This document shows, piece after piece, positions 30,601-42,111 of a stretch of DNA of 64,000 bases. Both the position numbers and the translations under genes were made by a program. This stretch comes from Mobiluncus massiliensis (lineage in GTDB: Bacteria > Actinomycetota > Actinomycetes > Actinomycetales > Actinomycetaceae). The notes beneath the pieces are model-generated. The model did no database searches and had not been told where the DNA came from. It saw only the letters and a program-made list of their open reading frames with translations. Position 1 is the first letter of the stretch; each line of letters opens with the position of its first letter. The stretch is taken from NCBI RefSeq assembly GCF_949769255.1, contig NZ_OX458329.1:124001-188000 (forward strand), in the 5' to 3' direction.

Positions 30601-31946
30601 TTGAGTACCTGGTCAGCCGGTGGCGTTGGCGCACCGAAATTGCGCTGCGCAACTCCACCCGCAGTTTCCCCGAACTGCGTGAAGTGCTGCGCGGGGAACA
30701 GCCCGGTGAGCAGTCCGGCGAACAGAACGGTGCCCAGGCCCCGAACTCGGCGACACCTCGGCAGGACGCTGGTGCGAACGCAGGCAAACCCCTCGGAACA
30801 ACCCGCAGCGCGAACCCCAGCGCTATTCCCAGTGCAACCCCCGGCGCTGATAGCGTAGCGGGCGGCGAAACCGACCGTGGCGAGCGAATTATCGTCGCGA
30901 TTGACGGTCTGGAAGCCGTGTTGGAATCCCTGCCTGGAGCCAGTTCCGCCAGTTTCCTGGAACTCATCACCGGAGGCAGAGTCGTCGGAATCCACTTCGT
31001 TATTAGTGCCGAGAGCGTTGAGAACCTACCGGCAGCGTGGCGAGGCGCATTCGGAATGCGAATCGAGTTAAACGGTTCCGTCCCCGGCCGCGGCCTGGTT
31101 GCGGATGACCCGCGAGCTATTCAGATAGCTGTCCTCGGCAACGACCCTTCCGAGCCAGTCCAGACACGCATCCTGGAGCGCTTGGGGACGCTGGCAAAAA
31201 TCCCAGCCCACCGGATTGGCCGGTTGGCAGTGCCGGTGTTCGCCACCGCCCTCACCACTGCTCCCAAGGGAGAAATGGCATTGGGGCTGAGCGCCCCCGG
31301 AGGCCGGCAAATCAATACCATCACCAGCGGGGTTTACCTCATCGCACGAGGCGACGGGGAAGTCGACCGGGCGGTGAGCTTGGCGGTCATGCGCTGGCTG
31401 GCTCGTTCGCTGCGTAATTCCAGCCCGGACACCGGGATGGTGCTGTTGTCTGCCCAAAGCCGTGAGGATAGTTCGCCCGCGTTGGAAACCCTGGCTGGCC
31501 TGGAGATTTGGGACGCGGTCGCCTGTGGTTTCGCAGACTTCAGCGACTTTTATCACCAGCTGCTTTCCGTTGCGGAACAAAAATCCCCGCCGGGATTCCC
31601 CGGTTTAGCCATCTATATTGCCGACCTGCCCGGATTCGCGCTGAACACGGACGCCGCCGCAGCCATGGCAGACGTCATCCGCGCGGCACGCAGCCGCGGA
31701 CACCTGGTTTTCGCATCGGGCGCTGCCAATTCCCGTGACGGGCTGTCCTGGATGACTGACTCCGAGCTGAATGCGGTGGTCAAAGCCCCTGCCGCGGGAT
31801 TGTCCCTCGGCTTGAGCGCCGCCGACACCACCGCCATCTTCGGTGTCAGCGTCCCCCAAGACGGCACCATGTTCCCGCCCGCTCGCGGCTACTGGATTCA
31901 CCGCGGTCAGGCCACAAAAATCCAGCTCCCCCAAGAAAACGGCTAG
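27630..31946 (+). CDS. FtsK/SpoIIIE-type, EccC-like membrane ATPase with non-canonical P-loops
   Basis: A 1438-residue protein. The N-terminal about 145 residues are ubiquitin-like or low complexity. Two membrane helices lie about residues 152-200, followed by three tandem FtsK/EccC-like domains. The P-loop positions read GENQAARN (597-604), GPSGSGRT (930-937) and GDGEVDRA (1241-1248), so the catalytic Lys is Arg in the second and the motif is degenerate in the first and third. The second domain keeps a Walker B-like IIVAIDGLE (about 1087). A low-complexity insert (about 1020-1080) precedes it. EccC proteins drive type VII secretion, but no WXG100 or EccB/D/E partner is seen here. It may be a scaffold or weak ATPase regulated by the PP2C and FHA proteins. 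Confidence 0.8.
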   Translation: MRRPVRILVEGNPTEVLLNADARARVADVAAALGGGPTSRLTVTPLAPLLDPGGTGSLPVVAEATGSQVPSGETGGSGPAQVGKPYVLPRALPLAKAPIPPGAGLALAGDNAELPPAPAGMKSLLTYSPQPVADPEPLGINVEMPARPRLWLANSATLAVPVVPVALFGVLSVIFPSAAAFALLGLAVVAGGAEVGWALTQNRAAWVRYERDMAALTPQIQTALDQRDAAIRASVTDLADPRNALLPGLWGHASAQMRIPVGFTQAHSEITLSSPADVAPFRGWGAMAGSNAETSHTTSGQVAAINRRISAIGAAAVGEGHTGLEVAYVPADSGPLAVTGPRNLRGPALNQLLIRAALRYSPADLKIVVAGAKPAQWAWVSFLPHGEAVREDLELEPVSDLSETSAERLAQAWTSRKGQRGSRQRLLLVVDGEVPAASRWEDFATEPGVWLVNAVDDLSSAVSAARQVLDLATGSWQDGVSRIPGANPPGPRHTASNGIPLQSARPSLLSVEPLLLTAPSARKIAELLANLKLPGKTAEPLPAVAQLTDVYPLTAGESAAFLGESGDKSRCAAAIGYGTAGPVTLDLADGQNAIVAGENQAARNNVIAAYLAGLALTQRPEDVSWVIFDSRGTKWGEVGQAPHCLGIEPGRGDAVFARLRRYLEAETERREIWLSESGAGSLARAHEAKIAGVPADLIVVIAVGEAFNSRQLSQLAERLHMYRALGLHLLVSSGDTEKLPREALKYLPTRVVLHLEDAALEMVCGSFEIDPHSTFAHPGRGVLLVGGVATGFQTLNTLMTTDFADAQLAPVNFTALGGAAFPPALSAGGQWRVPALAGRSSSRAGQSGDQPTVDVPRAATPLSVLAGSFCRGKSTIRRWTSGLEKVYDLAALGQSSDTEFRLGVRDDLGRQDVVPFGFSPDREGNLFVAGPSGSGRTGVLRAIAADSLNTGGRPVALYVCSADPTLDVLSSWANVGVVAHANEPETIADTIEYLVSRWRWRTEIALRNSTRSFPELREVLRGEQPGEQSGEQNGAQAPNSATPRQDAGANAGKPLGTTRSANPSAIPSATPGADSVAGGETDRGERIIVAIDGLEAVLESLPGASSASFLELITGGRVVGIHFVISAESVENLPAAWRGAFGMRIELNGSVPGRGLVADDPRAIQIAVLGNDPSEPVQTRILERLGTLAKIPAHRIGRLAVPVFATALTTAPKGEMALGLSAPGGRQINTITSGVYLIARGDGEVDRAVSLAVMRWLARSLRNSSPDTGMVLLSAQSREDSSPALETLAGLEIWDAVACGFADFSDFYHQLLSVAEQKSPPGFPGLAIYIADLPGFALNTDAAAAMADVIRAARSRGHLVFASGAANSRDGLSWMTDSELNAVVKAPAAGLSLGLSAADTTAIFGVSVPQDGTMFPPARGYWIHRGQATKIQLPQENG

Positions 31947-32131
31947 ACATCCACGCCGCAAAACGGCTAGCCCCCCGCGCCGCACCAGTATTGAACCGAA
32001 TCAAACTGTATTACTGAGTTCTGTCCATAAACCTCCCTTCGGTATGCACGAAAGTACTTGAAAGGTAGCATTGACCCCGGAGACGAAAATTTTGCAGTTT
32101 CTAAAACAGCTTTCGTTTCCCGGCATGGCAA

Positions 32132-32156
32132 CGGTTTCCCGGTTTCACGGAAACCG
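32132..32156 (+). promoter_or_regulatory. Alternative hairpins upstream of menD
   Basis: In the 247-bp gap before menD, two GGTTTC segments (32133-32138 and 32141-32146) can each pair with GAAACC (32150-32155); the first extends to an 8-bp stem, CGGTTTCC/GGAAACCG. They lie about 40 bp before the menD start. No clear promoter boxes were found in the gap. Confidence 0.25.
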
Positions 32157-32193
32157 CGAAACAGCACGATGCCAAGCGGCGAAAGGGTGAGTT

Positions 32194-33888
32194 GTGGATA
32201 ACACCGGTCGGCGAGACATTCAGGACGCCTCAAACCGGCAATACGCTGGGGATTTGGTGCGACTACTGGCTGCGCAGGGATTTACGGACTGGTTCTATTG
32301 CCCCGGGTCCCGGGATGCTCCACTGGGCTATGCCCTGAACCAGTTGGCAGCCAGCCGCCGCCTGAACCTGCACGTTCGCATCGATGAGCGCGATGCGGCT
32401 TTTATGGCTCTAGGGTCGACGCGCGCGGGGCATCCGGCAGTTTTGGTGATGACGTCCGGCACCGCGGTGGGAAACGCCCTGCCCGCGGTGATGGAGGCAG
32501 CCCACGCGGGTCTGTCGTTGCTGGTCCTCAGTGCGGATCGTCCCGCGGCACTGCGTGGCACTGGCGCGAACCAAACGACCTGGCAGCCGGGGATTTTTGG
32601 GGATTTCGTGCGTTTCGCCACCGATATACAGCCAGGTGTCACCCCAGCAGAGCTACAACGGGCCGTGTCCGCTGCCGTGGCGTCTTGTCGAGGCGTCAGT
32701 CCCTCGCCCCACCGGGCCACCAACGAAAAACGCTTCCCTCTCCCTGGGCCGGTACACATCAACGCCAGTTTCATCGAACCTTTGGCACCTCCCGAAACTA
32801 TTGAGGCGTTCGCCACCCGCGCTACCCGCACCTCCCGCGCCATCGCTAGCGAGGACCCTCTGGACCCGCACCAGGCGCCGCGTGGCACCCTGCTGATTGC
32901 CGGGGACCTCAGCGACGCCACCTACACGGACTTGTGCGAGGTGGTCGAAAACGCGGGGATTCCCGTCCTGGCCGAACCGCAAACCGCCTGGCGGCGCCAC
33001 CCCAACGCGGTGCGAGGATACGCCAAAGCCGCCGGAACCACATTGTCAGCGGTGGCGGAACACAACCTCGAAAGAGTCATAGTCGCGGGCCGACCCACCC
33101 TGACCAGGCCGATTACGCGGCTCATTGCCCGTCGCGACATTCCCGTGGAAACCGTGGGAGCACCGGGAACAACGGTCAACCTAGCCGACAACATCGCCCG
33201 GCAGTGGGCAGACGCGTCCACCCTGGCTTGTGAACTGGCGAAAGCGGCGAAACCATCGCCACCCGCAGCCCCCCACCAGTTAGCCGAGACCCCGGAAAAC
33301 TGGCTGGAAATGTGGCGTGTGGCGGGGGAAAACGCGGTCGCGGCCCTGAGCGGGGACTGGGGTTTCCATAGCGCGGCACAAGCGATTTGGGACAGCACCA
33401 TGACCGCGCCCGAGCCGGTGGACCTTTACCTGGGGGCTTCGCTAACCATCCGGGTTTTCGACGCGGTGGCGCGCAATTCTGCCCCGCGTCGCGTCTATAC
33501 CAATCGCGGCCTAGCCGGGATTGATGGCACCATCGCCTCGGCTTGGGGGGCGGCGCTGGCCCGGCGTCAGCCGATGCGGCTGGTCCTGGGGGACGTGTCG
33601 TTTTTCCACGACCTGGGTGCCCTGTGCCACGGCCGCACCGAAGCGGTACCAAACTTGCAGGTCATAGTCGTAAACAACGGGGGCGGGCGGATTTTTGGCG
33701 GCCTGGAGCACGGTGCGGCCCCGGCGGATACCTTCACCCGACTGTTCCTCACTGCCCAGGTCGGAGACGTTTGCGGGCTAGCTCGGGCGGCGGGCTGGCA
33801 AGCCGAGCGGGTCGACAACTTGGCGGGGTTGGCCTCGGCCCTGGCCCAACCGGTCAAGGGGCTGAGCCTGCTGGAGGTCGTCCTGTGA
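32194..33888 (+). CDS. menD: SEPHCHC synthase (2-succinyl-5-enolpyruvyl-6-hydroxy-3-cyclohexene-1-carboxylate synthase)
   Basis: A 564-residue thiamine-diphosphate enzyme that joins 2-oxoglutarate to isochorismate. MenD features are FYCPGSRDAPLGYAL (usually CPGSRSAPL; Asp replaces Ser here), the activating Glu in IDERDAAFMALG, and the ThDP/Mg site GDVSFFHDLGAL with VVNNGGGRIFG. It starts at GTG 32194 after GAAAGGG. It is separated from menC by the PP2C-FHA-EccC group. A 52-codon ORF overlaps the stop by 4 bases. It acts with MenF, which is encoded 12 kb away. Confidence 0.93.
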   Translation: MDNTGRRDIQDASNRQYAGDLVRLLAAQGFTDWFYCPGSRDAPLGYALNQLAASRRLNLHVRIDERDAAFMALGSTRAGHPAVLVMTSGTAVGNALPAVMEAAHAGLSLLVLSADRPAALRGTGANQTTWQPGIFGDFVRFATDIQPGVTPAELQRAVSAAVASCRGVSPSPHRATNEKRFPLPGPVHINASFIEPLAPPETIEAFATRATRTSRAIASEDPLDPHQAPRGTLLIAGDLSDATYTDLCEVVENAGIPVLAEPQTAWRRHPNAVRGYAKAAGTTLSAVAEHNLERVIVAGRPTLTRPITRLIARRDIPVETVGAPGTTVNLADNIARQWADASTLACELAKAAKPSPPAAPHQLAETPENWLEMWRVAGENAVAALSGDWGFHSAAQAIWDSTMTAPEPVDLYLGASLTIRVFDAVARNSAPRRVYTNRGLAGIDGTIASAWGAALARRQPMRLVLGDVSFFHDLGALCHGRTEAVPNLQVIVVNNGGGRIFGGLEHGAAPADTFTRLFLTAQVGDVCGLARAAGWQAERVDNLAGLASALAQPVKGLSLLEVVL

Positions 33889-34043
33889 GCCTAACTTTGA
33901 ACATTCCCGCGGTTGAGGAATATATTGCAAAAGTGTCGAAATCAAAGGTAGAACCTCTCGCGCCGGTAACGGCGAACCCAAACCCGGCAAATCCTACCTG
34001 GGAACGAGCTTTGACCGCAGGCCTCCGCCAGATTCCCAGGTAA
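33885..34043 (+). CDS. Possible 52-residue protein coupled to menD
   Basis: GTG 33885 overlaps the menD stop (GTGA), a coupling arrangement used elsewhere in this window. It encodes MSLTLNIPAVEEYIAKV and onward, 52 residues ending RQIPR, with a polar Pro/Asn-rich middle and no membrane span. The htrA ribosome site follows 40 bp later. I do not recognise a family. It could be a chance extension. Confidence 0.4.
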   Translation: MSLTLNIPAVEEYIAKVSKSKVEPLAPVTANPNPANPTWERALTAGLRQIPR

Positions 34044-34093
34044 TTTTGAAGTCACCGGGTCAAAACCGGTGAGAACTTTATGAGGAGTAAACA

Positions 34094-36088
34094 GTGAGCG
34101 ATACAAATAACCCCTGGGCTTCCCCCGAGGAAACGCCCGCGTCAGAAAATCAGGAAAATACCGGGTCCACTCCGGAACATCAAGAAACGCAGATTCCCGC
34201 GAATCCCCAGAACTCTAATGAGGCTGCAACATCGGACGACTCGCAGCCCGCCCAGACGCAAACTCCGAGCCTGAGCGGCCGGATTATCTCGGTTACTCCC
34301 GCCGGTCAGGCCAGCGCTGAGCCTGCTGCGGACAGCGATAACGCCGACCAGTCGGGTGGCAGGGCGGTGGCCCACGCTTCTGGTGAAGTGGCGAGTGCAG
34401 GATTCACCAGTCCTTCCGGTGACGGTTTCACAAGTCCGTCCGGGAGCGTTCCCGCTGAACAGCCCGTGGGTAGCTCCACCGGTTCGTTCGATACCGCCCC
34501 GACCAACGCAACTGAGGCCACCCCAACTCAACCGACCGACCCCACTTCTGCCAACGCGACCGACCCCGCTTCTGCCAACCCGGCGAGCCCGAACCCTTCG
34601 GCACAGTACGGCGCCAACGCCTTTTGGGGCACCACGCCGGGCTTTTCCGATCCCCTCGCGAACCCGGCCAACCCGCTATCCGGCGCATCCAGCCCGAACC
34701 AGGGTCAGCCATCCGGCTCCAATCCCGGCCAGCCGGGCAACCCCGGCGGCAACCCGTTTGCGACTTCCGACCCCTTTGCCGGCGCCCGCGGGGCGACGAA
34801 TCCGCTGCAAAACAGCTTGACCTGGGCGGCGACCCCGGGGGATAAAAAGGAAAAAAGCCGTCCCGGATGGGGAGCCTTGATCGGCGTGGCGGTGGCCGCA
34901 TCGCTGCTGAGTACCGGGGGCTTGTACGCTATCGAACAGAGCGGCTTGTTCGGGCATGACACAGAAACGACCAGTTCGACCCTGTTCAACCCAGAGGATA
35001 AGGACGTCGCCACCCCCGAGCCGGTGGCAAATTCCAACTCGCAGAACCCGAACTGGGAGGCCGTGGCCAAAGCGGTCCGCCCCGCCGTGGTGGCGATTTC
35101 GGTGGAAACGAACAACGAATCCGACCAGGGCTCCGGCTCGATTATCGACTCGAAAGGCCACATCCTGACCAATAATCACGTGGTGGCGGGAGCCGCGGAC
35201 GGCAACGGAATCATCACCGTAGAGCTGTTCGATGGACGCTTGTACAAAGCGAAAATCGTGGGCCGGGACGTGCTGACCGACCTGGCGGTGATAAAAATCG
35301 AGAACCCGCCGAAAGATTTGACCGTGGCGTCGTTGGGTAACTCGGACGACCTGAAAGTCGGGGAGTCGGTCGCGGCCATCGGTAACCCTCTGGGATTGTC
35401 ATCTACGGTCACCACGGGTATTGTCTCGGCGCTGGACCGTCCCGTGCGGGTGCAAGCAGTGCAGGGGGGCAGTCCCGATGGTGAAGATGAGAAAGACCCC
35501 TTTGGCCTGCGGCGTTACTTTGGCGGCGGTATGATACAGCCTTCCCAGCCTGAAAAAAGCACCGCTCCTACCGAAGTCACCACGAACGCGATTCAGGTGG
35601 ACGCAGCGGTGAATCCGGGTAACTCCGGCGGTCCCTTGTTCGATTCACGAGGGCGGATAGTGGGCGTGACCTCGTCCATTGCGAGTCTTTCGGGTTCCGG
35701 CGGCTCGACCGGAGAGGGCCAAGCGGGCTCTATCGGACTGGGCTTTGCCATCCCGATTAATCAGGCTTCGATGATTGCCACCCAGCTCATTGATCACGGC
35801 GAAGCGGTGCACGCGGCGCTCGGTGTCATGGTGGGCCAAGAGGTCGCCACCGTGGACAAAGTGTCCCGTTTAGGTGCGCGAGTGCAGGAAATCAACTCCG
35901 GTTCCGCCGCGGATAAAGCCGGTTTGAAACAGGGCGACATCATTACCAAGATTGACGGCAAGCCCGTGAAAGGCTCGTTGTCTCTGGTCGGTTTCGTGCG
36001 TCAATATGCCGTGGGCGACACGGTGGAACTGACCGTGGTGCGAGGCGGAAAGGAACAGAAGATTCCCGTGACGCTCCAGGCGCAATAG
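34094..36088 (+). CDS. HtrA-like trypsin-family serine protease with PDZ domain
   Basis: A 664-residue membrane-anchored protease. The first about 255 residues are a cytoplasmic, low-complexity tail rich in Ser, Pro, Thr, Asn and Ala, including the tandem FTSPSGDGFTSPSGS. One membrane helix (about 260-280) follows. The extracytoplasmic trypsin-like domain has catalytic His362 (ILTNNHVV), Asp396 (VLTDLAVIK) and Ser511 (NPGNSGGPLF). A PDZ domain (about 565-660) includes KAGLKQGDIITKIDG. It starts at GTG after GAGGAG. It probably handles misfolded or stress-damaged envelope proteins. The tail is long for the family. Confidence 0.93.
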   Translation: MSDTNNPWASPEETPASENQENTGSTPEHQETQIPANPQNSNEAATSDDSQPAQTQTPSLSGRIISVTPAGQASAEPAADSDNADQSGGRAVAHASGEVASAGFTSPSGDGFTSPSGSVPAEQPVGSSTGSFDTAPTNATEATPTQPTDPTSANATDPASANPASPNPSAQYGANAFWGTTPGFSDPLANPANPLSGASSPNQGQPSGSNPGQPGNPGGNPFATSDPFAGARGATNPLQNSLTWAATPGDKKEKSRPGWGALIGVAVAASLLSTGGLYAIEQSGLFGHDTETTSSTLFNPEDKDVATPEPVANSNSQNPNWEAVAKAVRPAVVAISVETNNESDQGSGSIIDSKGHILTNNHVVAGAADGNGIITVELFDGRLYKAKIVGRDVLTDLAVIKIENPPKDLTVASLGNSDDLKVGESVAAIGNPLGLSSTVTTGIVSALDRPVRVQAVQGGSPDGEDEKDPFGLRRYFGGGMIQPSQPEKSTAPTEVTTNAIQVDAAVNPGNSGGPLFDSRGRIVGVTSSIASLSGSGGSTGEGQAGSIGLGFAIPINQASMIATQLIDHGEAVHAALGVMVGQEVATVDKVSRLGARVQEINSGSAADKAGLKQGDIITKIDGKPVKGSLSLVGFVRQYAVGDTVELTVVRGGKEQKIPVTLQAQ

Positions 36089-36113
36089 TCGTACGCGCGT
36101 GTCTAGCTGGCTT

Positions 36114-36164
36114 GGCCGCTGCCCCTGGGTGGCGGCCAGCCTGGCATTTAAGCCGGGCAGCGGC
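36114..36164. terminator. Stem-loop between convergent htrA and lacI genes
   Basis: GCCGCTGCCC (36115-36124) pairs perfectly with GGGCAGCGGC (36155-36164) across a 30-base loop that contains further short stems. It lies in the 161-bp convergent gap; no T-run. A possible bidirectional terminator. Confidence 0.4.
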
Positions 36165-36249
36165 GGCCCCAAGTGGGGCGTTGGTGAGGTTTTCAAGCTA
36201 CCGAACTTTCGTGTCGCTAGGTTTCCGCTCAGGTTCCTGGCCGTAGCTT

Positions 36250-37272
36250 TCACAAGTGGGGTGGGGCGGCAGTGGTGGACCTCACGATGAGTTCGGTGGG
36301 AATCGTCCGGTGCAGGTCGGTGGTTTCCCCGGCCAGCTGGCGGACAATGAGATTGACCATTTCCACTCCGGCCGCATAAAAATCCTGACGCACCGTGGTG
36401 AGGGGCGGGAAAGAAAACTCGGACATTTCGATACCGTCAAAACCGATAACGGAAACATCTTGCGGAACTCGCACCCCGTTCTCGTGCAAGGCCCGCACCA
36501 GCCCCAAAGCAATTTCGTCATCTGCGCAGAAAACCGCGGTCACATCGGGATTCTGTGCGAGTCGTTTCCCGGCCGCATATCCAGCTTGGGCCGACCAATC
36601 TCCGGGTATGACGGGCGGCACCTTTCGCCCGGCCGCCCGAAGGCACTGTTCCCAAGTTTCCTGGCGAACTTGGGCGGAACGGGAACGTTTCGGGCCGCTG
36701 ATGTGAAAAACCGTCTGGTGGCCCAGCTCCAGCAGGTGTTTCATGGCAGCTTTGACCCCGCCCACCTGGTCGGCAGAGGCCGAGGGATAAATGTCCACCA
36801 AGTTGGAATCCGAGGAAGCCACCGGCAAATGGGGAGGAATCGCCAGTTGCTCCGCGCTGGCGTCCCCGCATTGCACAATGACCAGTCCGTCAATATCCTC
36901 TTGGGACAGCAGTGACATAGCGCGGTGGGCCTGGTCGGTGTGCGGATATTCCACCTGCACCAAACTGACGGAAAAACCGAGTTCAGCAGCCCGGTCAATG
37001 ACCCCGTTGGAGGTGTGTGCTTCCCCGGTGCGTCGAATTTCTTGGGTCAGCAGCCCGATGACGTCATAAGTGCCGGTGCGCAAGGCGCGGGCGGCCCGGT
37101 TGGGGGTGTAGTTGAGTTCGGCGATGGCGCTCAACACGCGCTGGCGGGTTTCGTCTGAAACATTTTTGTGTCCGCGCACGACCCGAGAAACTGTCTGGGC
37201 CGATACTTCCGCCCGCTGCGCCACGTCATGGATAGAGCTGGCGCCGTTTGCTTTGCGGGGAGTTCGGGCCAT
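36250..37272 (-). CDS. LacI-family transcriptional repressor
   Basis: A 340-residue regulator. The N-terminal helix-turn-helix and hinge helix are clear: SSIHDVAQRAEVSAQTVSRVVRGHKNVS (residues about 12-40) then LNYTPNRAARAL. The periplasmic-binding-like core has GFDGIEMSEFSFPPLTTVRQD near the C-terminus. It diverges from the beta-galactosidase gene across a 142-bp gap with a 10-bp inverted repeat, so it probably represses lacZ and the permease and perhaps itself, responding to a galactoside. Confidence 0.9.
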   Translation of the reverse strand: MARTPRKANGASSIHDVAQRAEVSAQTVSRVVRGHKNVSDETRQRVLSAIAELNYTPNRAARALRTGTYDVIGLLTQEIRRTGEAHTSNGVIDRAAELGFSVSLVQVEYPHTDQAHRAMSLLSQEDIDGLVIVQCGDASAEQLAIPPHLPVASSDSNLVDIYPSASADQVGGVKAAMKHLLELGHQTVFHISGPKRSRSAQVRQETWEQCLRAAGRKVPPVIPGDWSAQAGYAAGKRLAQNPDVTAVFCADDEIALGLVRALHENGVRVPQDVSVIGFDGIEMSEFSFPPLTTVRQDFYAAGVEMVNLIVRQLAGETTDLHRTIPTELIVRSTTAAPPHL

Positions 37273-37306
37273 GGGTGAAGCGTATCAAGCCCAGGTGAAG
37301 TTTCAT

Positions 37307-37330
37307 TTGCGACTTGCCCAGCGAAAACTG

Positions 37331-37336
<6 letters not shown>
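37307..37336 (+). promoter_or_regulatory. Tentative lacZ promoter overlapping the operator
   Basis: TTGCGA (37307-37312) and TGTTAT (37331-37336) are spaced 18 bp. The -10-like box lies within the first arm of the inverted repeat, so repressor binding would block it. Weak match, assigned by eye. Confidence 0.3.
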
Positions 37337-40477
<3,141 letters not shown>

Positions 40478-40489
40478 GAAAGGTGCCTC

Positions 40490-42013
40490 ATGGAAGAAAA
40501 GAAATATCTCAAGTGGTACAACAAGGTAGGGTATGGCTCTGGCGATATTGCCGGAAACGTGGTCTACGCTTTCCTTTCAGCGTTCGTGATGATTTATCTG
40601 ACGGACACGTTAGGGCTCAGCGCCGGCATCATCGGAACTTTGATTATGGTGTCGAAGTTCTTTGACGGGTTTTCGGACATTATCTTTGGGCGTCTCATGG
40701 ACCGAACCCACACCAAGATGGGCAAAGCGCGCCCGTGGATGTTTTGGGCGTTCTTTGGCTGTGCGGCCATGATTATTGCGATTTACGCGATTCCCACTTC
40801 TCTTGGCAAGACCGCGCAATATGCCTGGTTTTTCATTGCCTACACCCTGCTGAACGCGGTTTTCTATACCGCGAACAACATCGCTTACGCCGCGTTGACG
40901 GCTCTAATTACCAAGAACCGCTCTGAGCGTGTCCAGATGGGCTCCATTCGTTTCATGTTCGCTTTCGGAACCAGCTTGACCATTCAAACCATCACGGTGG
41001 GAATGGTTCAGATGATGGGCGGAGGCGCTGACGCTTGGCGGAACGTGGCGATTATCTATGCCATCGTCGGCATTCTGTCTAACAGTTTGGCGGTCTTTTC
41101 GGTGCGAGAGCTTTCTCCCACCGAGCTGGCGGAAGGCGATGCACAGGCTGCGAAAGACGACGACGATGTTACTTTCTTGGAGGCTCTGAAGCTGTTGGGC
41201 AACCGTTACTACGTCATCATCGTGGTGTGCTTTATCTTGATGCAGTTCTTTACCGCGACGTTGAATATGGGCATCTACTTCATGACCTATATCTTGGGTG
41301 ACGCCAACCTTCTGGGGGTCTTTGCCTGGGCCGTCAACATTCCCTTGATTATCGGGCTGTTGGTGACTCCGTTGGTGGTAGCCAAGATTGGGCGGATGCA
41401 GCCCGTGACCATCGTGGGATACGTGGTGGCGGTGCTGGGACGTCTAGGGGTTATCATCGGTGCCTCGATGGGGTCGATTCCCCTGATGCTGTTCTTTTCC
41501 GGTCTGGCGTCCCTGGGTATGAGCCCCCTGCAGGGGACGTTGAACGCCTTGATTGCAGAGATTAGTGAAAATACGTTCTTGCGCACCAAGAAACGTATCG
41601 ACGGCATGATGTTCTCCTGTTCCTCACTAGGGGTCAAGATTGGTTCCGGCGTCGGCACGGCAGTCGCGGGCTGGCTGCTGGAGCTGGGCGGATACGACGG
41701 TACCGCGAAAGTCCAGAGCGCTTCGGCCCTCCAGATGATTCAGTTCATGTACCTATGGGTGCCGATGATTGCGAACCTGCTGATTCTGGGGTTGCTGTTC
41801 TTCTTGAACGTGGAAAAGAAGAACGAGAAACTTCGCGAGAACCTCGAGACTGGCGAACTCCCCGTAGTTTCAGCGTTGCTGGAGCGCCCCAATCCGGAAG
41901 AACCACTCTCTGAAAGGATTGTGCAAGGCCACGCTATGGGTTCAGGCGCCGAGGAATCGAAGGGTCTGCACCCGCACGAACCTACCGACGAAAAACCTGA
42001 TTCTCAGGAGTGA
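40490..42013 (+). CDS. GPH-family sugar:cation symporter (lactose permease-like)
   Basis: A 507-residue membrane transporter with about twelve helices. The N-terminus (KVGYGSGDIAGN, DGFSDIIFGRLMDRTHTKMGKARPW) is the signature of the glycoside-pentoside-hexuronide family that includes MelB and LacS/LacY-type permeases. No EIIA-like domain is fused, although the last about 65 residues form a hydrophilic tail with Glu/Pro. It follows lacZ by 12 bp with GAAAGG upstream, so it most likely supplies lactose or another beta-galactoside to LacZ. Confidence 0.92.
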   Translation: MEEKKYLKWYNKVGYGSGDIAGNVVYAFLSAFVMIYLTDTLGLSAGIIGTLIMVSKFFDGFSDIIFGRLMDRTHTKMGKARPWMFWAFFGCAAMIIAIYAIPTSLGKTAQYAWFFIAYTLLNAVFYTANNIAYAALTALITKNRSERVQMGSIRFMFAFGTSLTIQTITVGMVQMMGGGADAWRNVAIIYAIVGILSNSLAVFSVRELSPTELAEGDAQAAKDDDDVTFLEALKLLGNRYYVIIVVCFILMQFFTATLNMGIYFMTYILGDANLLGVFAWAVNIPLIIGLLVTPLVVAKIGRMQPVTIVGYVVAVLGRLGVIIGASMGSIPLMLFFSGLASLGMSPLQGTLNALIAEISENTFLRTKKRIDGMMFSCSSLGVKIGSGVGTAVAGWLLELGGYDGTAKVQSASALQMIQFMYLWVPMIANLLILGLLFFLNVEKKNEKLRENLETGELPVVSALLERPNPEEPLSERIVQGHAMGSGAEESKGLHPHEPTDEKPDSQE

Positions 42014-42030
42014 ACGCGGGGGCGGCGGCG

Positions 42031-42052
42031 GGTCTAATCGTGCGGTTAGACC
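42031..42052 (+). terminator. Weak hairpin after the permease gene
   Basis: GGTCTAA (42031-42037) pairs with TTAGACC (42046-42052) 17 bp after the stop, with an 8-base loop. No T-run. A palindrome CGCCCCGGGGCG follows at 42079-42090. Confidence 0.35.
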
Positions 42053-42111
42053 TGTTGTCGCCCTCCGGGTTTAATTTGCGCCCCGGGGCGGCGGCCAGAC
42101 CAGTATTTAGG

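Noticed and set aside
31925-31980. Short direct repeat AAAACGGCTAG around the EccC-like gene stop
   Set aside because: Two 11-base copies 25 bp apart; too short to mean more than a small local duplication.
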